Virus record (IMG/VR): IMGVR_UViG_3300042863_003093
Span: 1-32,264 of that record
Strand: one strand, 5' to 3'
Length of the DNA: 32,264 nt
Source of the DNA: a virus
In this document: piece by piece, positions 16,452 to 24,162 of the stretch
Numbering within the stretch: the stretch's first letter is position 1
Layout: the number at the start of each line of letters is the position of its first letter
Program-made: the position numbers and the translations under genes
The notes under the pieces: generated by a model
What the model was told of the DNA's origin: nothing
Seen by the model: the letters and a program-made list of their open reading frames with translations, nothing else
Databases searched by the model: none

Positions 16452-17625
16452 TACCTAAATTATCAAAATCTGAACCAATCTCTGCTTCCAGAGCATTTGT
16501 AATTTCCTCGTTAGTTCCCATTGTAGGAAGAAGAAAGTGCTGTTTGATAACTTTTTCGTTTAGAGATTCTAGAACTTCCTGTGTGAAAATATCTCCGCTA
16601 AATAACTGAGAAGACGTAACCGTTTTTCCTAGATGTTTAACTGCCCATCTGGTTGACGATGCATTAGGGGTGAAAACTAATTCTTTTTTACCTTCTTTAT
16701 TTTTAACTTCTTCTAATTTTCCTCTTTCTATTCCACATGCTTCCCATGTAACGAAGTCTTGAAGACCAACATAAGGATTCATACCATTAGCAAATGAGAT
16801 GTGAAATTTAACAGGTTCTGGAATTGTGAATCTACTCTTTTTAAGATTAGATGTTACGATAATACCAGTCTTTGTCGTGCTACCATTCTCTTTTAATTGA
16901 GCTTTAGAAAGGAAAGAAATAACAGACATTGCGAAGATTGGACCGTCACCGCCAGAAGATTCTTTTGTTGGCATAAATCCACCACCTGTATAAACGTGGT
17001 TCGTACAGATCAAAGGAATTTTAGCTGCAGTTAAATCCAAAGTGATAACCCTAAACAACTTACGAAGTTCTTTTGCTTTAGCCCCCATGTCCGCTGCATT
17101 TTTTCCAATCATTGCATCGTTTAGCTCTTTATCTGTACTTAACATACCCAAAGAATCTAGAATTAAAAGGATTTTTGGGGATGCACCATTCTCCTTAGCT
17201 TTCTTTACAATTGCAAGAAGGTTAGAAACGAATGTTTGAAATTCAGTAACGGTCTTGATTGGTTGGTATCTGATTTTATCTGTGTTAATACCAAAATTGA
17301 TAGCAGTTGATTTATCAATTGCACCCTCGGTATCACAATACATAACGTCATAACCTTTCTTTTGAGCTTCTCTAACAACATTTAGACAAACGAAAGATTT
17401 ACCTGTTCCGGGATCTCCCATTAGACCTAAAGATCTTGTGTTAGGAATACCTCCAAATAAGGATCCTGATAGTTGAGCATTTAGTAGATAATTACCGGTA
17501 GGAATCCAGTCGTCAACTTCGCTGAATGTATTTTCTGTTAGAATAGATCCGGTTTCAAACCCGGCGATCTTAGATAATTCTTTATCTAGATCAAGAAATG
17601 AGAATTCTGATTTTTGTTTAGCCAT
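16432..17625 (-). CDS. uvsX: UvsX/RecA-like recombinase
   Basis: This 397-aa RecA-fold strand-exchange protein has Walker A GDPGTGKS (70-77), catalytic glutamate CDTEGA (E100), Walker B KILLILDSLG (D157), the loop region following MLSTDKELNDAM, and a TNHVYTGGG segment for ssDNA-contact loops. It drives recombination-dependent replication and repair with gp46/gp47. Length matches T4 UvsX (391 aa). The acidic C-terminal tail (NLGNAEEQD) also fits. It is the first gene of the leftward replication operon. The leader is A-rich without a Shine-Dalgarno sequence (AAGAAAATAAAAAGTTT before ATG). Confidence 0.95.
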   Translation of the reverse strand: MAKQKSEFSFLDLDKELSKIAGFETGSILTENTFSEVDDWIPTGNYLLNAQLSGSLFGGIPNTRSLGLMGDPGTGKSFVCLNVVREAQKKGYDVMYCDTEGAIDKSTAINFGINTDKIRYQPIKTVTEFQTFVSNLLAIVKKAKENGASPKILLILDSLGMLSTDKELNDAMIGKNAADMGAKAKELRKLFRVITLDLTAAKIPLICTNHVYTGGGFMPTKESSGGDGPIFAMSVISFLSKAQLKENGSTTKTGIIVTSNLKKSRFTIPEPVKFHISFANGMNPYVGLQDFVTWEACGIERGKLEEVKNKEGKKELVFTPNASSTRWAVKHLGKTVTSSQLFSGDIFTQEVLESLNEKVIKQHFLLPTMGTNEEITNALEAEIGSDFDNLGNAEEQD

Positions 17626-17721
17626 AAACTTTTTATTTTCTTAAGTTATATAGTTTTTAAGATGGATTGTTTCTAACTACATTTAGATTTGAAGAATATA
17701 ATAAAGGAAATGGATATATAC
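17626..17721. promoter_or_regulatory. divergent intergenic region between uvsX and the OmpA-like gene
   Basis: This 96-base AT-rich spacer separates two divergent genes and must hold start signals for both. On the minus strand it contains AACTATATAACTTAAG about 20 bases before the uvsX ATG, a plausible promoter -10 region. I cannot fix individual promoters. Confidence 0.4.
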
Positions 17722-19107
17722 ATGAAATTAATAAACATAAAGAAAATGAGCAAAAAATTTGTTTTAGAATCTTTCCAAGCTTATCTTGATTTCGAGCTAA
17801 ATATAATAAAAGAAGCAAAATCTGATGAAGGAAAAACCAAATTCACACCATCAAGGGAATTTGTAATTCAATTTGTTGAAAAACTATTGGAGAAGCAAAT
17901 AGAGCTAGGAAATATTTTTCGTCCTACTTATGCTAAAGATGAAAATCCTTACGAGTCTTGGCTAGCTAAGTGGAAGAAGAAAAATCCAGGTAAGGATTTC
18001 CCAACAGATAAGGCTACTACAGATGGGGCTTATGCAGCTCCATACTTATGGGAAAAATTGTCAGAAGATCAGAAAAATTCCGTCTATGACCAGTTATCTG
18101 ATTTAATGGAAGCTAGTGGATTTGAATCAGAGAAAGAAGTAAACAATACAATTAAGGGAAAAACTAGTGTAAGAACAAATCCTTTCATTTCAATAACACC
18201 TTCTTCTGTAGAGATTGAGAAAAAAGGAGAAAAAGAAGAAATAAAAAAAATTGAAATAGTTGGGTTATCTGCAGAAGAGGAGAATAAATTATTCAAAGAC
18301 AATAGATGGGGTTCAGGGGAAGATTCGCAAGGAGGAAAAGTAAACCCTGATGCATTTAATGACCCAAATGTTTTAGAGGAAATTAAAAAAACTATCGATA
18401 CTTTTATAAAGGAATATGCATCGAATGATAAATTAACTTTAACCTCTTTAGAAATTCAATCATCTGCTAGCAGATATAGAAATACAAATGACAACGGAGG
18501 TAAAGCAGAAAAAATATCCTGGGGTGAATTGTCCTACAATAGAGCAAATACCATAATAGATCTTTTTAGAGAATCTGCAGCTGAAAATAATTTATCAGAA
18601 GAGAAAAAGAAAATAATACAATCCAAAATAATTATCAATTCCAAAGGATCTAATGGGGACGGAACAAGTGGACCAAATCCACCAACCCCTCTTAAATTTG
18701 GATATTATGACGAAAAGGGAAACTTCATTTTAAACAATGGAACTTTTGGGAAAGGAAAAGACGAGGAAATGAATAGAAAGACGATTGTTATAGCAGAACT
18801 TGGTGAGGGGGGAAAACCAAATGGAAAATATACAACAGCAGAAATTGCCCCTCTAGGAGGACCAAATGAATACACACAATTTAGGTATGTCAATTTTATT
18901 ATAAAAGCTGAATCTGTAATAACTGATACAGAAATTAAAGTAATAGATCCGAAAGTTAAATCTTCAGTTAATTATGTTCCCGCTGTAGGATTTCCAAAGA
19001 AATCCAAATCAGAAGGAGGAGGAAAAATTAAGATAAAATTCCCAGGAATTAGACAAAAAGGCGGTCCAGGAGTAGGACAGAAACCTTTTATATGTAACGA
19101 ATTTTAA
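17722..19107 (+). CDS. putative internal head protein with OmpA-like domain
   Basis: This is the only clear plus-strand gene. A TTG at 17689 is in frame, but I chose the ATG at 17722 (461 aa). The ATG at 17746 has a better A-rich leader and would give MSKKFVLESFQAY. The N-terminus ends IIKE-A, a [I/L]-x-E site (cut after the codon at 17812-17814) like those cleaved by T4 prohead protease in capsid-targeting leaders. The middle is charged and Lys-rich. About residues 175-335 (from 17722) resemble an OmpA-type peptidoglycan-binding fold: LTSLEIQSSASRYRN, then WGELSYNRANTIIDLF, equivalent to the LSxxRAxxV helix. There is no signal peptide or membrane segment, so it is not a normal outer-membrane protein. 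A packaged, wall-binding protein is inferred. Confidence 0.6.
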   Translation: MKLINIKKMSKKFVLESFQAYLDFELNIIKEAKSDEGKTKFTPSREFVIQFVEKLLEKQIELGNIFRPTYAKDENPYESWLAKWKKKNPGKDFPTDKATTDGAYAAPYLWEKLSEDQKNSVYDQLSDLMEASGFESEKEVNNTIKGKTSVRTNPFISITPSSVEIEKKGEKEEIKKIEIVGLSAEEENKLFKDNRWGSGEDSQGGKVNPDAFNDPNVLEEIKKTIDTFIKEYASNDKLTLTSLEIQSSASRYRNTNDNGGKAEKISWGELSYNRANTIIDLFRESAAENNLSEEKKKIIQSKIIINSKGSNGDGTSGPNPPTPLKFGYYDEKGNFILNNGTFGKGKDEEMNRKTIVIAELGEGGKPNGKYTTAEIAPLGGPNEYTQFRYVNFIIKAESVITDTEIKVIDPKVKSSVNYVPAVGFPKKSKSEGGGKIKIKFPGIRQKGGPGVGQKPFICNEF

Positions 19108-19114
19108 AACACAC

Positions 19115-19146
19115 AAAAAAGTCTTAAATAAATTTAAGACTTTTTT
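19115..19146. terminator. bidirectional terminator between convergent genes
   Basis: A near-perfect palindrome with arms AAAAAAGTCTTAAAT (19115-19129) and ATTTAAGACTTTTTT (19132-19146) gives a T-run after the stem in both directions. It lies 7 bases after the stop of the plus-strand gene and 7 bases before the end of the CAP gene, so it can end both transcripts. Confidence 0.88.
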
Positions 19147-19153
19147 TATTGGA

Positions 19154-19681
19154 TTAACTACCGAATGTGATGACGCAAAATAATCTAATTTTAACATCGC
19201 TACCTTCTATTATTTCTTCCCTGAATATAGAAATTCCAACTTTATGAGCGTTAGGGTTTAACATTATTTCATCGTGGCTTGAACAAGATTTATAAGAATC
19301 AATAATGTATTTTTCTACCTCCTTATAAGAGTATTTTTGTTTAACGAGGCTTAAACTTCCGAAGTTTTTAGTACCCATTGTTATCTCGGTTCCACCTATT
19401 GGAGCTTCTAGATCAGAAAATTCTTTAATTCTATCTTCAGCTTGAGGAATCTCTTTGAACCCAGGAAGATCTGTATATTGGTAATGGGTTACACTATCAA
19501 TTAAGGATTCGTATTTAACTTGGTATTCAGCAGCTTTGTTTAATCCTGTATCTATAGTTAAAGGTTTAAGATTGTTAGCAACTCTATATTCATTTAGAAG
19601 CTGAATCACTTTAATTTCTCTAGCACTTTGAGACTTTAAGATTGTAGGAATTAGGATAAGGATTAAAGCTAATTTTTTCAT
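19154..19681 (-). CDS. secreted CAP/SCP-domain protein
   Basis: This 175-aa protein begins with a signal peptide (MKKLALILILIPTILKSQS) followed by a CAP domain: VIQLLNEYRVANNLKPLTID at the start, AAEYQVKYESL, a likely active-site His in VTHYQY, and SSHDEIMLNPNAHKVGISI near the end, the family's H-x-x-x-x-NP-x-x-x-x-G pattern. Bacterial CAP proteins are exported, with poorly defined roles (wall binding, possibly protease-like or lipid binding). In a phage this looks like a moron gene expressed in the host. It has its own 40-base leader sharing the 10-mer ACCGTATATT with the next gene upstream. Export to the periplasm is expected. Confidence 0.82.
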   Translation of the reverse strand: MKKLALILILIPTILKSQSAREIKVIQLLNEYRVANNLKPLTIDTGLNKAAEYQVKYESLIDSVTHYQYTDLPGFKEIPQAEDRIKEFSDLEAPIGGTEITMGTKNFGSLSLVKQKYSYKEVEKYIIDSYKSCSSHDEIMLNPNAHKVGISIFREEIIEGSDVKIRLFCVITFGS

Positions 19682-19704
19682 GATGTATGATTGTTATTCA
19701 TATA

Positions 19705-19714
19705 AATATACGGT
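19705..19714 (-). promoter_or_regulatory. ACCGTATATT motif, copy 1
   Basis: On the minus strand this 10-mer lies 23 bases before the ATG of the CAP gene. An identical copy precedes the 146-aa secreted protein. It is a candidate promoter -10 region or operator. Confidence 0.4.
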
Positions 19715-19721
19715 CCCAGTA

Positions 19722-20162
19722 CTAAAAATTGTATTCGGAACGAAAATAAATTGCAGAATATTTATTTTTTGGACCAATAAAATAAACTACAACATAATAT
19801 CCAATATCATCATAGGTTATCTTTACATTGATTTCACCCCCGCACGAATTCACTGCATAGAGGGATTTTAAATAGAAATTTTCATCATAGATATCAGTCT
19901 CTTTGATTGTGAATTTATTAACTATATTCACCTTAGTTTTTGAAAATATAAAAGTAGAATCAGTTATATTAACATGGTAGTGGTCATACTCCCAAGTTGT
20001 CTTCTTAGAAGGTTTCCTGATAGTTTCACTTTCCAGATCCTTTTCAAATTGTCTTCTATTTCTAAATTCATATTTGTAAACAGAATCAGCTTCTAGATTT
20101 TGCCCATTTAATTCACTCATTCCGAAAAGGAGAAGAACCCCCGCAATAAATTTTAATTTCAT
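19722..20162 (-). CDS. secreted hypothetical protein
   Basis: This 146-aa protein has a hydrophobic signal peptide (MKLKFIAGVLLLFGMSELNGQ), with cleavage most likely after the NG/Q region, a style common in Flavobacteria. The mature part is rich in Tyr, Lys and Asp with beta-strand spacing (ITDSTFIFSKTKVNIVNKF, VYFIGPKNKYSAIYFR) and one conserved-looking NSCGGEINV segment. I see no known domain and no lipobox cysteine. It is followed by the CAP gene after a 40-base gap and preceded by its own short leader, so the two secreted genes may be separately transcribed but regulated alike. Function is unknown; export to the periplasm is predicted. Confidence 0.75.
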   Translation of the reverse strand: MKLKFIAGVLLLFGMSELNGQNLEADSVYKYEFRNRRQFEKDLESETIRKPSKKTTWEYDHYHVNITDSTFIFSKTKVNIVNKFTIKETDIYDENFYLKSLYAVNSCGGEINVKITYDDIGYYVVVYFIGPKNKYSAIYFRSEYNF

Positions 20163-20180
20163 GATTTATATCTTTACCTT

Positions 20181-20190
20181 AATATACGGT
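20181..20190 (-). promoter_or_regulatory. ACCGTATATT motif, copy 2
   Basis: An identical 10-mer to that at 19705-19714, ending 18 bases before the ATG of the 146-aa secreted protein and touching the stop codon of the 68-aa gene. A related CGATATATAAGG lies upstream of the 702-aa gene. Confidence 0.4.
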
Positions 20191-20396
20191 TAGATATCTG
20201 ATAGATTAGGATTCTTTCCTATACTTTTTAGATAATTCATAGAAGCTTGTCCCTGCCAATCCATCACATCAAAAGATTTAGGTTCACCCCAAACCTGTCC
20301 TTGTTCTGGTCTGATAGATGGGTCTACTCCTGCTACTTTATTCATAGCATCTAGTTTTCTTTTGATAGCTTCTAGGTATTCTTGATTTGGGATCAT
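20190..20396 (-). CDS. small hypothetical protein
   Basis: This 68-aa protein is helical at its N-terminus (NQEYLEAIKRKLDAMNKVAG) followed by a Pro/Gln/Trp-rich middle (IRPEQGQVWGEPKSFDVMDW) and a short helix. It has no signal peptide or membrane segment. I recognise no family. The reading frame, a clean ATG and its position at the end of the internal-protein cluster support it as a real gene. It is separated from the 230-aa gene by a 147-base spacer, so it probably has its own promoter. Possibly a small virion component, by context only. Confidence 0.6.
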   Translation of the reverse strand: MIPNQEYLEAIKRKLDAMNKVAGVDPSIRPEQGQVWGEPKSFDVMDWQGQASMNYLKSIGKNPNLSDI

Positions 20397-20508
20397 AGTC
20401 TATTTATCTATCTGAGATTTGGGGTTTGGATTTACCCGAGGATAACTGAGATTAGGTGGGCCTATATAGATTCTTCTCCTGGGAATATAAGTAATTCTTT
20501 TAGATGGT

Positions 20509-20540
20509 TTTCGGAGAAAAAGTTTCTTTCGGAGGAAAAA
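20509..20540. repeat. short direct repeat in intergenic spacer
   Basis: TTTCGGAGAAAAA (20509-20521) is repeated as TTTCGGAGGAAAAA (20527-20540) just downstream of the stop of the 230-aa gene. This is the only structure I notice in the 147-base spacer. Role unknown. Confidence 0.5.
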
Positions 20541-20543
20541 AAT

Positions 20544-21236
20544 TTAAGATTTGTATTTCTTTGCTAAATATGCAGAAATATCATCTATATTTTTCTTCTT
20601 CTTTAATGCAGCTGCTTCATCCTTAGTAGGACCAGTGGTACCTGCAGCTCTGGAACCTTTTACAGAATTTAGATCTGTAGTTCCTGCTATAATATCCCCT
20701 CTTTTTTTATTTCTGATATTTTGCTCTGCTTGTTTTTCGATGCCAGCTCTAACCTTATCTATAATAGCTTTTACTGCATCTTCGTAAGATTTAGTAGCAT
20801 CGGATGCCTGATATGCTGAATTAACAGAAGCTTTAATCCCTTCGGATTTTTTTTCAATCTCAGATACTTCTTTCTCAAATTCCTTTAATTTTAAAAGAAG
20901 ATCTAGAGTTGCTTTATCTTTTACGGTATTAACCAAATATCCAAGATCTTTATATGCAGAAGTGTCTCCTCTGTATTTAGAAACAGATACAGTTTCTAGT
21001 TTTGGTATTTCTGTTTGAATAATGGACTTTATCTTGTCATTAAGAGGTAAGATGGAAGAATCTATAAAAGATGTATATTTAGAAGAATCCTGTGGATATG
21101 CAACTTTGATATTTTCAATTTCATTGTAAACATTCATCAGCCTTGTCCCTATTGCGTCTGCTATGGTTATTAAATCCATAGAAGATGGTGGCATATACTG
21201 ATCTTTCTCTGTTATATGATATACGTTTTTCCCCAT
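20544..21236 (-). CDS. hypothetical helical protein of the internal-protein cluster
   Basis: This 230-aa, predominantly helical protein is Lys- and Ala-rich. The central part (about 70-170) looks like long amphipathic helices (DLLLKLKEFEKEVSEIEKK, then DAVKAIIDKVRAGIEKQAEQ). The C-terminus is basic (KKKKNIDDISAYLAKKYKS). It has no signal peptide, transmembrane helix or recognisable family, and unlike its upstream neighbours it has no obvious [I/L]-x-E leader. It lies 4 bases after the 177-aa gene and in the same operon as the 702-aa protein, so a scaffold, core or ejection-associated role is possible. Confidence 0.7.
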   Translation of the reverse strand: MGKNVYHITEKDQYMPPSSMDLITIADAIGTRLMNVYNEIENIKVAYPQDSSKYTSFIDSSILPLNDKIKSIIQTEIPKLETVSVSKYRGDTSAYKDLGYLVNTVKDKATLDLLLKLKEFEKEVSEIEKKSEGIKASVNSAYQASDATKSYEDAVKAIIDKVRAGIEKQAEQNIRNKKRGDIIAGTTDLNSVKGSRAAGTTGPTKDEAAALKKKKNIDDISAYLAKKYKS

Positions 21237-21240
21237 TTTT

Positions 21241-21774
21241 TTATTCGAGACTTAATGCTTTAGTACCTGATATGATACTATTTAAAATTGTTATTGATTT
21301 TTTCTGCTCTTCTGGATTGAAAGTTTTGAAAATCGCATCATGTGCATTCTTTAACAATTTAGCTGCTGTAGGAAGCTGAGATGTTTCCTGTTCGTAACTA
21401 TATTGTCCTAGATGTCCAAATTCTCCTTTTGAAGGGAGGATCTCAGGAGAGGAAACTTTATTTTGAAATTCAGATACTGTGTCTATTATTTTTTTCCACT
21501 TTTCAGTTGGATCCGTAATTTTTACTATATCTGAAGTGTATTTTTTCCATTGGTCTGGCTTCATGAATCCAGGTTTTTGAGCGAAGAAAAATCCATATAG
21601 GCCAAAAATTTCAGAAAGCTTATATGCTATGCTTCTGTAGGATTCTTCCTTACCTTTTTTAACCGGACTTGGAACTACGTCTTCGTTAACAGAAAAAGTC
21701 CCACTCAGGGGACTCTTTTCTGTTTCCATTAAATGGAAAGATTTAAAATCTTGTATGTTTAGAAGTCTTCCCAT
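21241..21774 (-). CDS. putative internal head protein, unknown function
   Basis: This 177-aa protein has an N-terminus MGRLLNIQDFKSFHLMETEK resembling a capsid-targeting leader: basic start, Phe-rich middle, and an L-M-E site at 15-17. The residue after the site is Thr rather than the Ala or Gly most usual for T4 gp21 targets, so the case is weaker than for its neighbour. The rest is helical with aromatic clusters (IFGLYGFFFAQKPGF, about 53-67). No family is recognised. It lies between the 702-aa gene (7 bases) and the 230-aa gene (4 bases). A DNA-associated packaged protein is a reasonable but unproven reading. Confidence 0.65.
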   Translation of the reverse strand: MGRLLNIQDFKSFHLMETEKSPLSGTFSVNEDVVPSPVKKGKEESYRSIAYKLSEIFGLYGFFFAQKPGFMKPDQWKKYTSDIVKITDPTEKWKKIIDTVSEFQNKVSSPEILPSKGEFGHLGQYSYEQETSQLPTAAKLLKNAHDAIFKTFNPEEQKKSITILNSIISGTKALSLE

Positions 21775-21781
21775 CGAGGTT

Positions 21782-23890
21782 TTATTTTCCTAACAATTTA
21801 AGAATTTCCTCTTTAATAAGATCTCCTTTAACTGACATAGTTTTGGTTCCTACGCTTTCAACGTCTTCTCTTAGATCTTCTCCTTCGTCCATTTTATATA
21901 ACTTCTTAAATCTTTCAATTGCAGAAGTTCCATCCTTCATTTTCTTACCAGATAGAGCTTTAACAATAGTTAAAACATAAGCAAGATCAGATTCTTTTAC
22001 AAACCCATCAAGAGCGTCTACTACTCCTTTAACTCCGTTTCTTCTATCTTTAAGAGCGTCTATGGAAGTTCCTAATACAGCTGCCGGTATTCCTGCAATT
22101 CCTAGAAATGCTGCATACTTAGCTGCTGGAAGTATAGTATTAATAAAGGAAGATAGTCCTGAAGTTTCCCCTAATATATCTTCATCTGTCAAGGTTCCTT
22201 CTTCTTTAGCTTTACCTTTAGTTTCTGTATAAACTTCTTTTAGAAGATCCGCTAATATCTTATAAGACCATGGTCCTCTTACAGCTTTTGCATCATTTAA
22301 TTTAGTTTGTTTTTTTGACTCACCTCTAGTGTCGTAAAGTCCTATTAAAGTATCTTCCCCTACAATCCCGTCCACGTTGAATCTATTAAGTTTTTGGAAT
22401 TCCTTAACTCTTGCTACAGTATCATCTGTGTATTTCTTTTCGTCTTCTTTTTGACCTACTATTCTATTGATCGCAACAACAACGTTACCAGTGTCTCCTT
22501 TCTTGTATAGAAATTTTCCTCCGCTTTTACTTCCCCCACTTTTACTTCCTCCACCTGAAGTATTTTTAGAAGCAGATTTAGTTGCTGCTTCAACGTTAAA
22601 TCCTTCGTTAATTCCTGCAAATCCTTCAAAAGTAAGTATTCTAGATTCTTTGATTTCTTCATTTTTCTTTAGCTCTGCAAAAAGTTCACCTGTAATATCA
22701 GAAGAATCTGAATCTTTAAGTCCGTAACCATCTTTTAGAATTTTTACCATTGATGCAGTAGCTGGACCAAATTTACCAGACGTTCCCATATTTTTGAATT
22801 GAGAAAGACCTGAAATTCCTTTAACGTCCTTAAATTTGTCCATTACAAGCTTTTGGAATTCCATAACTTTAGGATTAGCTTCACCAGCTTTATCTTTATC
22901 GTATTTGACGAAGGATGCTGCTTTTTCTTTTTGTAAAGCTTCTTCTTTTTTACCGAGATAAACAACTTCTTTATCTTTAGCTTCATCAACTAAACCTAAT
23001 GCTTGAACTAGGATTGCTGCTGCTTCTTTATTAGTAGTATCTTGCTTAAGCATTTTTTCTGCTGCTTGATCTGCTTCAGTTGGTATTTCTGCAAGTCTTG
23101 CCGCCGCTTTTTTGATATCGTCTTTACTAATTTCGCTATTCTTCTTCGCTAAAAGAGCTCCCATATCTGCTGAGATTTTAGTTACTTCGCTTTGAAGTCT
23201 CTTAACATCAGCTTCCATTCCTGGAGTTTGTAAAAGGGATGCAAGCTTAGCATTAACTAGAGTTATCTGTTTAGAGATATCCCCGATCATTCCTTTTTTT
23301 CCTTCTAGAATTCCTTCGAAAATAAAATCAGATCCTTCATAGGAATTAGATTCATTTGCTAGTTTAGTTAAAGCTCCCTTAAGAGTATTAGCCTTAGATG
23401 AATCTTGAATCCCTTTCAAGTAAGCATCAAGGCGGGCATTAACAAAATCGTTAATGTGTTTAAGCTCTTCTGGCTTGTCTTTATACTGATCAATCATTTT
23501 GCTAAGAGCTTCAGTTGCTTTTGTTCCTGCAGCAACCCAAGCATCTACTGCTTCTTTTGCTCCTTCTAAAGTGTTATCTGCTGAAGCAGCTTTAACTTTT
23601 TCCATGATCTTTACCAGAGCTGCTGGTTTTTCTGTCGCTCCTACAGCTTTTACAGATGCAATGTCAGCATCTATATTCTGATCATAAGGTTTACTAGGAA
23701 ATGATAATTCTGAACTGTAAGAATTTAAAGCTGTGGTTATGATAAGACCTAACGTCTTGTCATAAAGTTTACTAGCCTCTGTTGCAGCTGGTGCTCCTGC
23801 TGCTGCCGGAGCTGCTTCTGCTTTTGGAGCTGCTGCAGCTTCTGCTTCGTAAATGAAGTTGAATGTGGAGAAGTCGTATACTTTTCTCAT
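21782..23890 (-). CDS. putative internal/ejection protein with two peptidoglycan-binding-like domains
   Basis: This 702-aa, Ala- and Lys-rich protein has a leader MRKVYDFSTFNFIYE-A matching the T4 capsid-targeting pattern, with an I-Y-E site at 13-15. An Ala/Pro-rich spacer (16-38) and long helices follow. There are two PG_binding_1-like segments at about 340-410 (VMEFQKLV, SGKFGPATASMVK) and 463-520 (KKGDTGNVV, VKEFQKLN, VDGIVGEDTLIGLYD). A hydrophobic, Ala/Gly-rich stretch lies at about 581-612. Between the two binding segments, ESRILTFEGFAGINEG (415-430) looks like a second embedded leader with an I-N-E site, and IFE-G occurs at 190-193. The protein may therefore be cut into several packaged pieces. 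Likely role: wall binding or penetration at DNA entry. The ATG at 23888-23890 follows an A-rich leader. Confidence 0.65.
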   Translation of the reverse strand: MRKVYDFSTFNFIYEAEAAAAPKAEAAPAAAGAPAATEASKLYDKTLGLIITTALNSYSSELSFPSKPYDQNIDADIASVKAVGATEKPAALVKIMEKVKAASADNTLEGAKEAVDAWVAAGTKATEALSKMIDQYKDKPEELKHINDFVNARLDAYLKGIQDSSKANTLKGALTKLANESNSYEGSDFIFEGILEGKKGMIGDISKQITLVNAKLASLLQTPGMEADVKRLQSEVTKISADMGALLAKKNSEISKDDIKKAAARLAEIPTEADQAAEKMLKQDTTNKEAAAILVQALGLVDEAKDKEVVYLGKKEEALQKEKAASFVKYDKDKAGEANPKVMEFQKLVMDKFKDVKGISGLSQFKNMGTSGKFGPATASMVKILKDGYGLKDSDSSDITGELFAELKKNEEIKESRILTFEGFAGINEGFNVEAATKSASKNTSGGGSKSGGSKSGGKFLYKKGDTGNVVVAINRIVGQKEDEKKYTDDTVARVKEFQKLNRFNVDGIVGEDTLIGLYDTRGESKKQTKLNDAKAVRGPWSYKILADLLKEVYTETKGKAKEEGTLTDEDILGETSGLSSFINTILPAAKYAAFLGIAGIPAAVLGTSIDALKDRRNGVKGVVDALDGFVKESDLAYVLTIVKALSGKKMKDGTSAIERFKKLYKMDEGEDLREDVESVGTKTMSVKGDLIKEEILKLLGK

Positions 23891-24023
23891 GTTGATTTTA
23901 TTTTTATATTTTTACTATATATCTTCCTTATATATCGATTTTCGATTCTTAAAAAATTAAAAACTTTTCCTTCATTTATTTTAAATTTCTTAATTTGATT
24001 TATATATCACTCGAAAATAAAAT

Positions 24024-24078
24024 GCAAAGAAAAGGATCAATCCTCTAATATCTTGCTATGGATTGATAATCTCTTTGC
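24024..24078 (-). ncRNA. long imperfect hairpin in the leader of the 702-aa gene
   Basis: Arms at 24024-24043 (GCAAAGAAAAGGATCAATCC) and 24060-24078 (GGATTGATAATCTCTTTGC) pair over about 14 bp around an internal mismatch, with a 16-base loop. On the minus strand it is followed by ATTTTATTTT. It lies in the 272-base gene-free stretch between the tRNA and the 702-aa gene. It may be a terminator, a stable 5' leader or a small RNA. No known family is recognised. Confidence 0.4.
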
Positions 24079-24122
24079 TGCTTAGTTCAATTTGAATTTA
24101 TAAGGTATCAGATTACACAGAA

Positions 24123-24146
24123 ATAGGATCCAGTTACGGATCCTAT
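24123..24146 (-). terminator. hairpin downstream of tRNA-Ser
   Basis: A perfect 9-bp stem ATAGGATCC/GGATCCTAT with a 6-base loop lies 16 bases after the tRNA 3' end. The T-tract on the minus strand is weak (TTTCT), so it may be a terminator or a processing signal for the glycan operon and tRNA transcript. Confidence 0.5.
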
Positions 24147-24162
24147 ATTAGTTTTTAAAGAG

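Noticed and set aside
17689-17721. Upstream TTG start extending the OmpA-like protein by 11 residues
   Set aside because: ATG codons at 17722 and 17746 give better leaders and place the putative cleavage site nearer the N-terminus.
22459-22662. 67-codon frame in the 702-aa gene
   Set aside because: It overlaps a long coding frame with clear domain structure on the same strand and has no leader or family likeness.
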